From NCBI GenBank assembly GCA_945871905.1, contig CAMBXL010000003.1:62001-126000 (forward strand): a stretch of 64,000 nt of DNA. Direction: 5' to 3'. Each line of letters opens with the position of its first letter. The stretch's first letter is position 1. The DNA is from Chitinophaga pinensis (GTDB taxonomy: Bacteria; Bacteroidota; Bacteroidia; NS11-12g; UBA955). The position numbers were made by a program, and so were the translations under genes. Below are positions 52,436 through 59,362 of this stretch, in pieces. Below the pieces are notes generated by a model, which was not told the DNA's origin, did no database searches, and was given only the letters and a program-made list of their open reading frames with translations.

Positions 52436-52466
52436 TTTGAAATACCATCCATTCTTATTAACTTTG
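52436..52466 (+). promoter_or_regulatory. Promoter TTTG-N19-TAACTTTG of the leucyl aminopeptidase gene
   Basis: TTTG (52436-52439) and TAACTTTG (52459-52466) with a 19-base spacer give a consensus promoter. The start site would lie about 6 bases before the ATG at 52476. Confidence 0.65.
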
Positions 52467-52475
52467 CCCTAACTT

Positions 52476-53915
52476 ATGTTGAACATACAAATAAAAGCGA
52501 AAGCAAGCGTTGCCGACCATATTATTTCCATTATAAACAGTGTTGGTTTTAAGTCTTTAAAGTCCTTGACTCCAAAGGAGAACAAAGCAATTATTGATGC
52601 CATTAAAAACAAAAAACAATGGCTATACTTCTACAATGGCGAACTATACCACTATGTAGTAATCACAGAAAATCCGAACCATTGGGAACAAAAAGAAAAA
52701 TTAAGAACTGTTGGTTCTGAACTATCAAAACAACTGAATCATAACAAAGTAAGTCAAGCCGCTATTTTTTCTGAGGAGGCTTCATCTGCACTTTCACTAA
52801 CTGAAGGAATTGCGCTTAAAAACTATCAGTTTTTAAAATACAAAACCAAATCAGAAGATGTTAAAAATACATTAACTTCCATACACATTGTATGTAAAGA
52901 AATGACCGAAGAGGCGCTTCATGAACTTAACACTATCATTAAAGCGACATACATAGCCAGAGACTTGGTGAACGAACCTCAAAGTTATTTAAATGCGATT
53001 CAGTTGTCCGAGGAGTTTAAAAAAATCAGCAAAGAGGCAGGGTTTAAATTAGAGGTTTGGAATGAGGCTAAAATAGCAACACAGAAAATGGGCGGACTAT
53101 TGGCTGTAAACAAAGGCAGTAAAATACCACCGACATTTAATATTATGGAATACAAGCCTAAAAACGCAACTAACAAGAAACCATTTGTTTTAGTTGGCAA
53201 AGGGATTGTATATGATACCGGTGGATTAAGCTTAAAACCTACGCCGCAAAGTATGGATTTTATGAAGTGCGACATGGCCGGTAGTGCAGTTGTGGCAGGC
53301 GTTATGTATGCTATAGCACTCTTAAAACTACCTTTACACGTTGTTGGATTAGTGCCTGCTACGGACAATTGGATTGGCGAAAACAGTTACGCACCCGGCG
53401 ATGTAATAACGATGTACAGCGGCACAACCGTTGAAATATTAAACACAGATGCCGAAGGAAGATTGGTATTAGCAGATGCTTTACATTTTGCTAAAAAACT
53501 AAAACCTGAGTTAGTAATAGATTTTGCTACTTTAACTGGTGCTGCTGTAAGAGCTATAGGACCTTATGCTTCGGCGATGATGGGCACTGCAAATGATGAA
53601 TACAAAGGACAAATGTTTGAAAGCAGTTATGCCGTGTTTGAGCGTTTAATTGAGTTTCCATTGTGGAAAGATTACGCTGATGAGTTAAAATCATCGGTTG
53701 CGGATATGAGCAATTTAGGTAAAGGTGAAGGTGGACAAATTAGTGCCGCTAAATTTTTAGAACATTTTACAGACTACCCTTGGATGCACATAGACATAGC
53801 AGGTACCGCGTTTAATCATGCAGAAAAAGGTTATCAAACCATAGGTGGAACAGGAGTTGGTGTAAGAATGATGATTGATTTTTTAAGCAAACAATGTTCA
53901 ACAACTAAAAAGTAA
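52476..53915 (+). CDS. pepA: M17 leucyl aminopeptidase
   Basis: 479 residues. The C-terminal catalytic domain holds the family signature NTDAEGRLVLADAL (about 322-335), with metal ligands in 'VGKGIVYDTGGLSLKP' (Lys and Asp of the dinuclear site) and 'KCDMAGSAVVAGVM'. The N-terminal macro-like domain is shorter and diverged. It releases N-terminal residues from peptides in the cytoplasm as a hexamer. pdxA follows after one base, but the two functions are unrelated. Confidence 0.95.
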   Translation: MLNIQIKAKASVADHIISIINSVGFKSLKSLTPKENKAIIDAIKNKKQWLYFYNGELYHYVVITENPNHWEQKEKLRTVGSELSKQLNHNKVSQAAIFSEEASSALSLTEGIALKNYQFLKYKTKSEDVKNTLTSIHIVCKEMTEEALHELNTIIKATYIARDLVNEPQSYLNAIQLSEEFKKISKEAGFKLEVWNEAKIATQKMGGLLAVNKGSKIPPTFNIMEYKPKNATNKKPFVLVGKGIVYDTGGLSLKPTPQSMDFMKCDMAGSAVVAGVMYAIALLKLPLHVVGLVPATDNWIGENSYAPGDVITMYSGTTVEILNTDAEGRLVLADALHFAKKLKPELVIDFATLTGAAVRAIGPYASAMMGTANDEYKGQMFESSYAVFERLIEFPLWKDYADELKSSVADMSNLGKGEGGQISAAKFLEHFTDYPWMHIDIAGTAFNHAEKGYQTIGGTGVGVRMMIDFLSKQCSTTKK

Positions 53916-53916
53916 T

Positions 53917-54981
53917 ATGAAATTACCAATCATAGGCATCTCACAAGGCGACCCTAATGGAATTGGGTTTGAAGTCATCTTAAAAACGCTTCAACACTCT
54001 TTTATTTACGAACACTTTACGCCAGTATTGTACGCCAATCCAAAATCATTTTCTTTTTACAAAAAACTGTTGAATATGGAACAGCCTAGTTATGTTTTAA
54101 TTAGAGACATAAAAGAGGCAAAACCAAATCAGCTCAACTTAATAGCTAGCAGTCAGGAAGCATTTGAAATTTCACTTGGTAAAGCAGATGAAGGTTCGGG
54201 AAAGGAAGCCTTGATGGCGTTGGACAGAATGTTAGTAGATTCTTTAGCAGGCAACTTAGATGCCATTGTTACTGCACCCTTGGACAAGTCAACTGTAAAA
54301 ACTGCAGAAGGCTTTACAGGACATACAGGACATATTACTAAAGCATACAAAAAATCGGAGTCATTAATGCTTTTATTTAATGATGATATTCGTGTGGGAT
54401 TAATTACAGAACATATTCCGGTCAGTAAAATTGCGCAAACAATTACAACTGAATTAATTTTAAAGAAAGTAAAAATAGCTCATGAGAGTTTAAAAACTGA
54501 CTTTGGTATCAACAAACCAAAAATTGCATTATTGGGTTTAAATCCTCACAATGGTGACAATGGTAAAATGGGACAAGAAGAGCAAACCATTATAGAACCT
54601 GCAATAAAACAAGCCAAAGAAGAAGGTATTTTTTGCATGGGCCCTTACAGTGCTGACGGTTTTTTTGGAATGAAATTGTATTCTAAATTTGATTTAGTAA
54701 TGGCCATGTACCACGATCAAGGGTTGATTCCCTTTAAGAGTATGGCTTTTGAAGATGGGGTTAATTATACTGCGGGTCTTCCAATTATAAGAACAAGTCC
54801 CGACCACGGCACGGCTTATGACTTAGTGGGTAAAAACATTGCAAGTAATTTGAGCTTCACTAATGCATTATTTGAGGCAGTTCATTTGTATTATTCCAGA
54901 AATGAGTCAGATGAATTGGCTAAAAATCCACTTAAATACTCAGAATTTAAGCGTGAGCGATTTAGATTAGAAAAAGGTTAG
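53917..54981 (+). CDS. pdxA: 4-hydroxythreonine-4-phosphate dehydrogenase
   Basis: 354 residues, as for PdxA. 'PIIGISQGDPNGIGFEVILK' is the family N-terminus, 'TAPLDKSTV', 'GFTGHTGHITKAY', 'LGLNPHNGDNGKMGQEE' (with a metal-ligand His) and 'YHDQGLIPFKSMAF' are conserved active-site segments. It oxidises 4-phospho-hydroxy-L-threonine in DXP-dependent pyridoxal phosphate synthesis. It begins one base after the aminopeptidase stop codon. Confidence 0.96.
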   Translation: MKLPIIGISQGDPNGIGFEVILKTLQHSFIYEHFTPVLYANPKSFSFYKKLLNMEQPSYVLIRDIKEAKPNQLNLIASSQEAFEISLGKADEGSGKEALMALDRMLVDSLAGNLDAIVTAPLDKSTVKTAEGFTGHTGHITKAYKKSESLMLLFNDDIRVGLITEHIPVSKIAQTITTELILKKVKIAHESLKTDFGINKPKIALLGLNPHNGDNGKMGQEEQTIIEPAIKQAKEEGIFCMGPYSADGFFGMKLYSKFDLVMAMYHDQGLIPFKSMAFEDGVNYTAGLPIIRTSPDHGTAYDLVGKNIASNLSFTNALFEAVHLYYSRNESDELAKNPLKYSEFKRERFRLEKG

Positions 54982-54990
54982 CGCCTGTAT

Positions 54991-55524
54991 TTAAACAAAC
55001 CTAGGGTCAGTTTCCATTACATGTCCGCATGATTTACAAGTACGCAAATCTTCATTGCCATAAAACTCCTTAAAACGAGGAATAAAGTCTTTTTCGATGT
55101 CATTTAATTCAAAATGATAGGCGTGTAAAGGATAGTTACATTTTTCGCAAAACCACATTAGTCCGTCAGTAAAACCTTTTCCGGCACGCACTCTTTCTAT
55201 TACCAAACCCAAAGAATTGGCAGAACGAACAGGAGAATGTGGAACTTTTGCAGGCAACAAAAACATATCACCGGCAGTAAGAGGAATGTCAACCGCTTTA
55301 CCATCTTGTTGAATTCTAACATTAATATCACCTTCCAATTGGTAGAAAAACTCTTCTGTTTCATTGTAGTGATAATCCTTACGGGCATTAGGTCCAGCAA
55401 CCACCATAACAATAAAATCTCCAGCACCAATGGTTAAATTTTTATTTCCAACAGGTGGTTTCAAAAGATGTCTATTTTCTTCAATCCATTTATTGAAATT
55501 AAAAGGGGGGTTTATCTTTGTCAT
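54991..55524 (-). CDS. nbaC: 3-hydroxyanthranilate 3,4-dioxygenase
   Basis: 177 residues. The cupin iron ligands are His52, Glu58 and His96 in 'KDYHYNETEEFFYQLEGD' and 'LPAKVPHSPVRS'; 'GLMWFCEKCNYPLHAYHF' and 'RTCKSCGHV' give the four cysteines of the rubredoxin-like C-terminal metal site found in bacterial-type enzymes. It opens the ring of 3-hydroxyanthranilate in the kynurenine pathway leading to quinolinate and NAD or to complete tryptophan degradation. No other kynurenine gene is in the window. A -7 box touches its start codon. Confidence 0.95.
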   Translation of the reverse strand: MTKINPPFNFNKWIEENRHLLKPPVGNKNLTIGAGDFIVMVVAGPNARKDYHYNETEEFFYQLEGDINVRIQQDGKAVDIPLTAGDMFLLPAKVPHSPVRSANSLGLVIERVRAGKGFTDGLMWFCEKCNYPLHAYHFELNDIEKDFIPRFKEFYGNEDLRTCKSCGHVMETDPRFV

Positions 55525-55528
55525 GCTT

Positions 55529-55536
55529 CAAAAATA
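55529..55536 (-). promoter_or_regulatory. -7 promoter box (TATTTTTG) abutting the 3-hydroxyanthranilate dioxygenase gene
   Basis: On the minus strand TATTTTTG ends 4 bases before the ATG at 55524, so the transcript would start on or next to the ATG. Confidence 0.5.
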
Positions 55537-55588
55537 GTTTTTTTTTTACTTTTGTTGAAATTATCATTTATTTTCTCATATTCGCACT

Positions 55589-56461
55589 ATGAACAAAGAG
55601 AGCGAAGATATCGCCCCAATATATATACGAAAAGTCTTTAAAGACAAGAATCCTAAGTTAGCAAAATGGCTTCCAGGCTTTATATTTAGTTTTTTGGAAC
55701 GCTTGTTACACCAAATCGACATGAACAGAGTTATTGACAGAACAAGAGGAAAAAAAGGAGTTGATTTTGCGAGAGGTTGTTTCGACGAGATTGGCGTTAC
55801 CATTCAGTCTAGACACCAAGAGAACGTTCCAAAAACAGGACGATTGATATTGGCATCTAACCATCCTTTAGGCGGTTTGGATGGCATGGGTTTTATCAGT
55901 GAAGTACACAAAATAAGACCAGATGTTCGATTTATAGTTAACGACATTTTATTAAATGTAAAACCCTTACAAGGCATTTTCTTGGGTGTAAATAAACACG
56001 GAACAAATGCCAAAAATTCGTTAATCGAGGTTGAAAATCAGTTTGCTTCGGAGAGTGCTACCTTAATTTTCCCTGCTGGTATGGTTTCTCGCAAACAAGA
56101 CGGCAAAATTTTTGACTTAAGATGGCACAAAAGTTTTATTACCAAATCGGTGAAGTATCAGTCGGACATTATTCCGGTATTTATAGATGGCAACAACAGT
56201 AAACGCTTTTATAATATTGCTATGTGGCGCAAAAGATTGGGCATAAAAATAAACATTGAAATGTTATTATTACCAAGTGAAATGTTTAAACTTAAAGGTC
56301 AAACGGTTACTATTTATTTTGGAAAACCAATTCCAGCCTATTTAATTAAAAACATAGGAGAGCATCATAAAATAGCAAATGCGATGCGTCATTTTGTATA
56401 CAAATTAAAGGACGAACCAAATTCAGATTTTGAAACGTTTTACAACCAATTTAAACAATAA
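55589..56461 (+). CDS. glsA: PlsC-like O-acyltransferase, GlsA-type (aminolipid synthesis)
   Basis: 290 residues. The acyltransferase core shows 'LILASNHPLGGLDGMGFI', the HxxxxxD active-site block in the form used by the GlsA/OlsA-like group (one residue longer than the classical HX4D), then 'LIFPAGMVSRKQDG' (the second, EGTRS-equivalent, block). It is followed by a GNAT-fold N-acyltransferase gene 31 bases downstream. In Bacteroides the pair GlsB/GlsA makes N-acyl then O-acyl glycine (and serine) lipids; here the same two families stand side by side in the order A then B. The amino acid head group cannot be deduced. Confidence 0.82.
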   Translation: MNKESEDIAPIYIRKVFKDKNPKLAKWLPGFIFSFLERLLHQIDMNRVIDRTRGKKGVDFARGCFDEIGVTIQSRHQENVPKTGRLILASNHPLGGLDGMGFISEVHKIRPDVRFIVNDILLNVKPLQGIFLGVNKHGTNAKNSLIEVENQFASESATLIFPAGMVSRKQDGKIFDLRWHKSFITKSVKYQSDIIPVFIDGNNSKRFYNIAMWRKRLGIKINIEMLLLPSEMFKLKGQTVTIYFGKPIPAYLIKNIGEHHKIANAMRHFVYKLKDEPNSDFETFYNQFKQ

Positions 56462-56492
56462 TCGACTATATTTACACACTTAAAACAGAGGT

Positions 56493-57428
56493 ATGAATGA
56501 AATAATAGCGCCAATTGATCGTGACCTATTAATTAAAGAACTTGAGCAAGACCACTTTATTCGTCCCACCAATAACGGTGGCAACGAATTGTATGTTGTT
56601 GATTGTCATACAGCTCCTAATATTTTAAAAGAGATTGGTAGACTTAGGGAATTGTCATTTAGAGCTGCAGGTGGAGGCACAGGCAAAGATTGTGATTTAG
56701 ATGAGTTTGATTTTGGACCAACGGCATACAAACAATTAATTGTATGGCAACCACAAGACAAGGAAATTATAGGAGGTTACAGATACATTAAAACGATAGA
56801 TGCTAGGCAAGAAAATGGCGATTATCATTTAGCGACGACAGAGATTTATGAATTTAGCGATAAGATGAAAAACTTTTATTTTTTATCTACCATTGAACTC
56901 GGACGATCTTTTGTTCAGCCCAAATATCAACCGAGTGCCGAAAACCGAAAAGGTTTATTTAGTTTAGATAATTTATGGGATGGTTTGGGAGCACTAATAA
57001 TAATGCATCCTGAGGTTCACTACTTCTTTGGGAAAGTTACAATGTACACACACTTTAGTAAAGAGGCAAGAGACTACATATTATCATTTATGCACCATTA
57101 TTTTCCTGACCAAGAACAACTCATTAAAGTAGAACATCCTGTTGAGATAGAACATGACACAAAATCATTTATTGAAACTTTAATGGGGTTAGATTATAAA
57201 GATGGGCACCATTTATTAAATGGTAAAGTGAGAGAATTAGGCGAAAACATTCCGCCTTTGTTTAATTCATACATGAATACAAGTCCTACAATGAAGACAT
57301 TTCCAACCTGTATAAACCACCATTTTGGTGATGTCGAAGAAACAGGTATAATGGTTACAATCGCTGATATATATGAGAGTAAGAAGGACAGGCATGTCAG
57401 TTCTTACTTAAAATTTTTATCAAAATGA
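56493..57428 (+). CDS. glsB: GNAT-fold N-acyltransferase, GlsB/OlsB-type (aminolipid synthesis)
   Basis: 311 residues. 'GRLRELSFRAAGGGTGKDCD' with 'LDEFDFGPTAYKQLIVW' and 'IGGYRYI' belongs to the Acetyltransf_5 (PF13444-type) family of acyl-ACP-dependent N-acyltransferases such as OlsB and GlsB. These attach a 3-hydroxyacyl chain to the amino group of glycine or ornithine. A purine-rich AGAGG stands 5 bases before the ATG. It lies after glsA-like and directly before the tRNA-Asn locus. Confidence 0.84.
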   Translation: MNEIIAPIDRDLLIKELEQDHFIRPTNNGGNELYVVDCHTAPNILKEIGRLRELSFRAAGGGTGKDCDLDEFDFGPTAYKQLIVWQPQDKEIIGGYRYIKTIDARQENGDYHLATTEIYEFSDKMKNFYFLSTIELGRSFVQPKYQPSAENRKGLFSLDNLWDGLGALIIMHPEVHYFFGKVTMYTHFSKEARDYILSFMHHYFPDQEQLIKVEHPVEIEHDTKSFIETLMGLDYKDGHHLLNGKVRELGENIPPLFNSYMNTSPTMKTFPTCINHHFGDVEETGIMVTIADIYESKKDRHVSSYLKFLSK

Positions 57429-57457
57429 TGGGCATAAATAAAAACATAAAAATATTT

Positions 57458-57487
57458 TTTGTCATTCCCGAAAAATACTTATATTTG
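57458..57487 (+). promoter_or_regulatory. Consensus promoter TTTG-N18-TATATTTG of the tRNA-Asn locus
   Basis: TTTG (57458-57461) and TATATTTG (57480-57487), 18 bases apart, are a full match to the Bacteroidota consensus. The predicted start is near 57492, ahead of the broken tRNA copy and the intact tRNA. Confidence 0.75.
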
Positions 57488-57503
57488 CACTCCTTTTAGG
57501 AAA

Positions 57504-57550
57504 TTCCTTGATAGCTCTCCCGATAGCTATCTGGAGGTTAGAGCGAGTGA
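57504..57550 (+). pseudogene. Broken tRNA-Asn copy: 5' part interrupted by a palindrome-like insert
   Basis: TTCCTTGATAGCTC (57504-57517) and GGTTAGAGCGAGTGA (57536-57550) are identical to positions of the intact tRNA-Asn 80 bases downstream. Between them, the D-loop AGCT is replaced by 18 bases (TCCCGATAGCTATCTGGA) that nearly match the palindrome TCCCGATAGCTATCGGGA seen at 45583. The anticodon loop, T arm and 3' acceptor strand are missing. Confidence 0.85.
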
Positions 57551-57583
57551 AAGCAAACTCTAATTAAAAAAAATCGGACAGAT

Positions 57584-57657
57584 TCCTTGATAGCTCAGCT
57601 GGTTAGAGCGAGTGACTGTTAATCACTAGGTCCCTGGTTCGAGCCCAGGTCAGGGAG
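57584..57657 (+). tRNA. tRNA-Asn (anticodon GTT)
   Basis: Complete cloverleaf of 74 bases without encoded CCA: acceptor TCCTTGA pairs with TCAGGGA, D stem GCTC/GAGC, anticodon stem AGTGA/TCACT with loop CTGTTAA (anticodon GTT at 57618-57620), T stem CCTGG/CCAGG with loop TTCGAGC, discriminator G. It follows a strong promoter and a broken copy of itself, and ends 10 bases before a terminator stem. Confidence 0.95.
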
Positions 57658-57667
57658 CAATAATGAT

Positions 57668-57701
57668 AAAAAGGTTATACTTTTATAGTGTAACCTTTTT
57701 T
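57668..57701 (+). terminator. Terminator after tRNA-Asn
   Basis: AAGGTTATAC (57671-57680) pairs with GTGTAACCTT (57688-57697) with one G-T pair and is flanked by A and T runs. Confidence 0.85.
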
Positions 57702-57708
57702 ATGTCTT

Positions 57709-57816
57709 ATGGATAAGCTAGTTCAATTCCTTAAAAAGTACCGACGTCAAATCATCGTGGGCGTACTTTTCTATCTCTTCTTGATTTTCAGAGATGTAAT
57801 TAAGTCCTTCTTTTAA
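57709..57816 (+). CDS. Possible 35-residue single-helix membrane peptide
   Basis: ATG to TAA over 36 codons, with a basic N-terminus (QFLKKYRRQ) followed by one hydrophobic helix (IIVGVLFYLFLIF) and an amphipathic end. It starts 8 bases after the tRNA terminator and its stop codon merges with a hairpin (57816-57844). No promoter box was found, so expression is doubtful. Its layout parallels that of the 80-residue membrane protein 200 bases downstream: both precede a copy of the same non-coding block. Confidence 0.4.
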   Translation: MDKLVQFLKKYRRQIIVGVLFYLFLIFRDVIKSFF

Positions 57817-57839
57817 AATTGTAGGGAGTTTAATCCTAC

Positions 57840-57940
57840 AATTTCCTGATAGTCACATACTCAATCATCGCATTATTTTGCATCTTTCGAGGAAAAGGGG
57901 AGCTTCACTGGACAAGCCATCAGAATTGATGGCTTTTTTT
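57840..57940 (+). repeat. Non-coding block A: conserved ~60-base segment, GGGGAGC and terminator hairpin
   Basis: The segment from AATTTCC through TACTCAATCATCGCATTAT, TTGCATCTTT and GGGGAGC (57897-57903) recurs as block B at 58302. It ends with AAGCCATC/GATGGCTT (57914-57935) and a T run. The layout (promoter-like box, short body, tRNA-tail-like GGGAGC, terminator) resembles that of the tRNA-Asn locus without the tRNA body. Confidence 0.7.
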
Positions 57941-57970
57941 GTCTATCACTGAGTTAAGCTAGCTGCATCT

Positions 57971-58002
57971 TTTGTTTTTTTCTAAAAGAGTTTTTAAATT
58001 TG
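57971..58002 (+). promoter_or_regulatory. Promoter TTTG-N20-TAAATTTG of the 80-residue membrane protein
   Basis: TTTG (57971-57974) and TAAATTTG (57995-58002) are 20 bases apart, 22 bases upstream of the ATG at 58025. Confidence 0.65.
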
Positions 58003-58024
58003 CTCTAAATCAAATAGACTCAAA

Positions 58025-58267
58025 ATGAACGCACCTTTCAGTAAGTACCTCTACATTGGTTTTTTATTATTAGGCTTATACCAAGCCATTTTCTCTAAAG
58101 ACTATGTTCAAGCAGCAGCATCTCTGGGTATAGGATTGGCATTTGACCCATTCAATCCAGACCAAAAATGGAATGACAGACCCACTTGGCAAAAGGCAGT
58201 TTTGATTATTCACCTTGCATTGGTCGCAGCCATGTTTGGATTTGGTGTTGGGTTGAATGACAAGTAG
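58025..58267 (+). CDS. Small two-helix membrane protein, function unknown
   Basis: 80 residues: a helix at about 8-22 (YLYIGFLLLGLYQAIF), a loop with 'FDPFNPDQKWNDRPTWQKAV' and a second helix at about 57-76. The FDPFNPDQ.W..R..WQK pattern recurs, as I recall, in small Bacteroidota membrane proteins without known function. It has its own consensus promoter and an inverted repeat (GGGTTGAA/TTCAACCC, about 58250-58298) around its stop codon, then block B. Single-gene unit. Confidence 0.75.
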   Translation: MNAPFSKYLYIGFLLLGLYQAIFSKDYVQAAASLGIGLAFDPFNPDQKWNDRPTWQKAVLIIHLALVAAMFGFGVGLNDK

Positions 58268-58301
58268 ACCTCTTGTAAACTTGCACGAAGTTCAACCCTT
58301 T

Positions 58302-58398
58302 AATTTCCAAATAGTCAAGTACTCAATCATTGCATTATAGTTGCATCTTTTGTCAATAAGGGGAGCATCAAAAAGCCGCAAGTCCTGCGGCTTTTTTT
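58302..58398 (+). repeat. Non-coding block B: second copy of block A with a different terminator hairpin
   Basis: It shares with block A AATTTCC, ATAGTCA, TACTCAATCAT, GCATTAT, TTGCATCTTT and AAGGGGAGC (GGGGAGC at 58360-58366) in the same order and spacing. The hairpin AAAGCCGCA/TGCGGCTTT (58372-58394) with a T run differs in sequence but not in position. Confidence 0.7.
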
Positions 58399-58442
58399 AT
58401 TACATAATTTTTATTAGTATAGCTCTTTCAAAAACTATCAAT

Positions 58443-58736
58443 TTGCTGTTCTTAGTTTACATTCTTTTTTCTGAAAAACTCAATAAATACTACATCGGAA
58501 CTACAGATGACATAGAGCGAAGAGTTAAAGAACATAATAGTAAATTCTATGAAAACAATTACACTAGCAGAGGAATTCCTTGGCAAATGGCCTTTAACAT
58601 TTCTTGCCAATCAAGCAGTCAGGCTTTTAAAATTGAAAAACATATCAAGGCTATGCATTCAAAGAACTATATCCAGAATTTGATTAAATATCCTGAAATG
58701 ACTCAGAAATTACTTGATAGGTACAAAGATTTATAA
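58443..58736 (+). CDS. GIY-YIG nuclease-family protein
   Basis: About 98 residues. 'VYILFSEKLNKYYIGTTDDI' holds the VYI...YIG core of the small UPF0213/GIY-YIG family, followed by 'ERRVKEHNS' with the catalytic-type Arg, and the conserved Glu in 'QAFKIEKHIKAMHSK'. The only plausible start is TTG at 58443 (or the CTG after it); the open frame upstream runs through block B and its terminator and is not coding. Such stand-alone GIY-YIG genes are frequent in Bacteroidota; biological role unknown. Confidence 0.82.
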   Translation: MLFLVYILFSEKLNKYYIGTTDDIERRVKEHNSKFYENNYTSRGIPWQMAFNISCQSSSQAFKIEKHIKAMHSKNYIQNLIKYPEMTQKLLDRYKDL

Positions 58737-58809
58737 AGTCAAAGTTGATTAGCGTTCAACCATATCCATTTCGGGAGAAATTAATTACACAAAAATACTT
58801 TAATTAAAT

Positions 58810-59235
58810 CTATTCAACGACATATTGCATAGAAGCTGTTGCTCTTGCATCATCATTATTGTCATCTAATTTCTTCTGGGCAAATGGAGAACCGTTTTTA
58901 CTAACAGAGATGCTTAAAGATATTTTTAAATGATTCTCAGTCCCGCCATTCCATCCCTTTTTAACAACATTTAAGTCAGCAAGAAATCCGCTTTTTACAG
59001 GTCCTATAGTTGTTTCCCAGTCACCAGTATTGATAACAGATTGAATAATCTGATTAGATTCGTTGGTTATACTTGTATTGAGTTTTACCCCATAATAAGG
59101 CGATGAATTACTTTTTACAGAATATTTAATGTAATATTCATCACTATTTGAAGCATCGTTAGCATCTTTCTTACATCCGATTGCAAAGCTAAACAGAAGT
59201 ATAATAAATACTATTTTAACGTTTATAGTTTTCAT
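58810..59235 (-). CDS. Putative lipoprotein, function unknown
   Basis: 141 residues. The signal peptide VKIVFIILLFSFAIGC ends in a lipobox-like AIGC, with Cys at residue 21, then KKDANDASNSDE, a typical acidic spacer after the lipid anchor in Bacteroidota. The mature part is beta-rich ('EYYIKYSVKSNSSPYYGVKL') and ends 'RATASMQYVVE'; no known motif. A -7 box touches the ATG. Confidence 0.72.
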   Translation of the reverse strand: MKTINVKIVFIILLFSFAIGCKKDANDASNSDEYYIKYSVKSNSSPYYGVKLNTSITNESNQIIQSVINTGDWETTIGPVKSGFLADLNVVKKGWNGGTENHLKISLSISVSKNGSPFAQKKLDDNNDDARATASMQYVVE

Positions 59236-59239
59236 TCTA

Positions 59240-59247
59240 CAAATTTA
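59240..59247 (-). promoter_or_regulatory. -7 promoter box (TAAATTTG) abutting the lipoprotein gene
   Basis: On the minus strand TAAATTTG ends 4 bases before the ATG at 59235; a leaderless transcript is predicted. Confidence 0.5.
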
Positions 59248-59310
59248 TATATTTCTAAATAATGTAAAACTATATTTCATGAACTTAAAATCACAAAAAT
59301 AATCACAAAA

Positions 59311-59340
59311 AAAGCTTGCACTTTTTAGGTGCAAGCTTTC
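59311..59340. terminator. Terminator between the LamG protein and the lipoprotein gene
   Basis: AAAGCTTGCAC (59311-59321) pairs perfectly with GTGCAAGCTTT (59329-59339) around a 7-base loop, with an A run on the left that reads as a T run for minus-strand transcription of the upstream gene. Confidence 0.8.
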
Positions 59341-59362
59341 AATTATCTGAATAGGTTATTGG

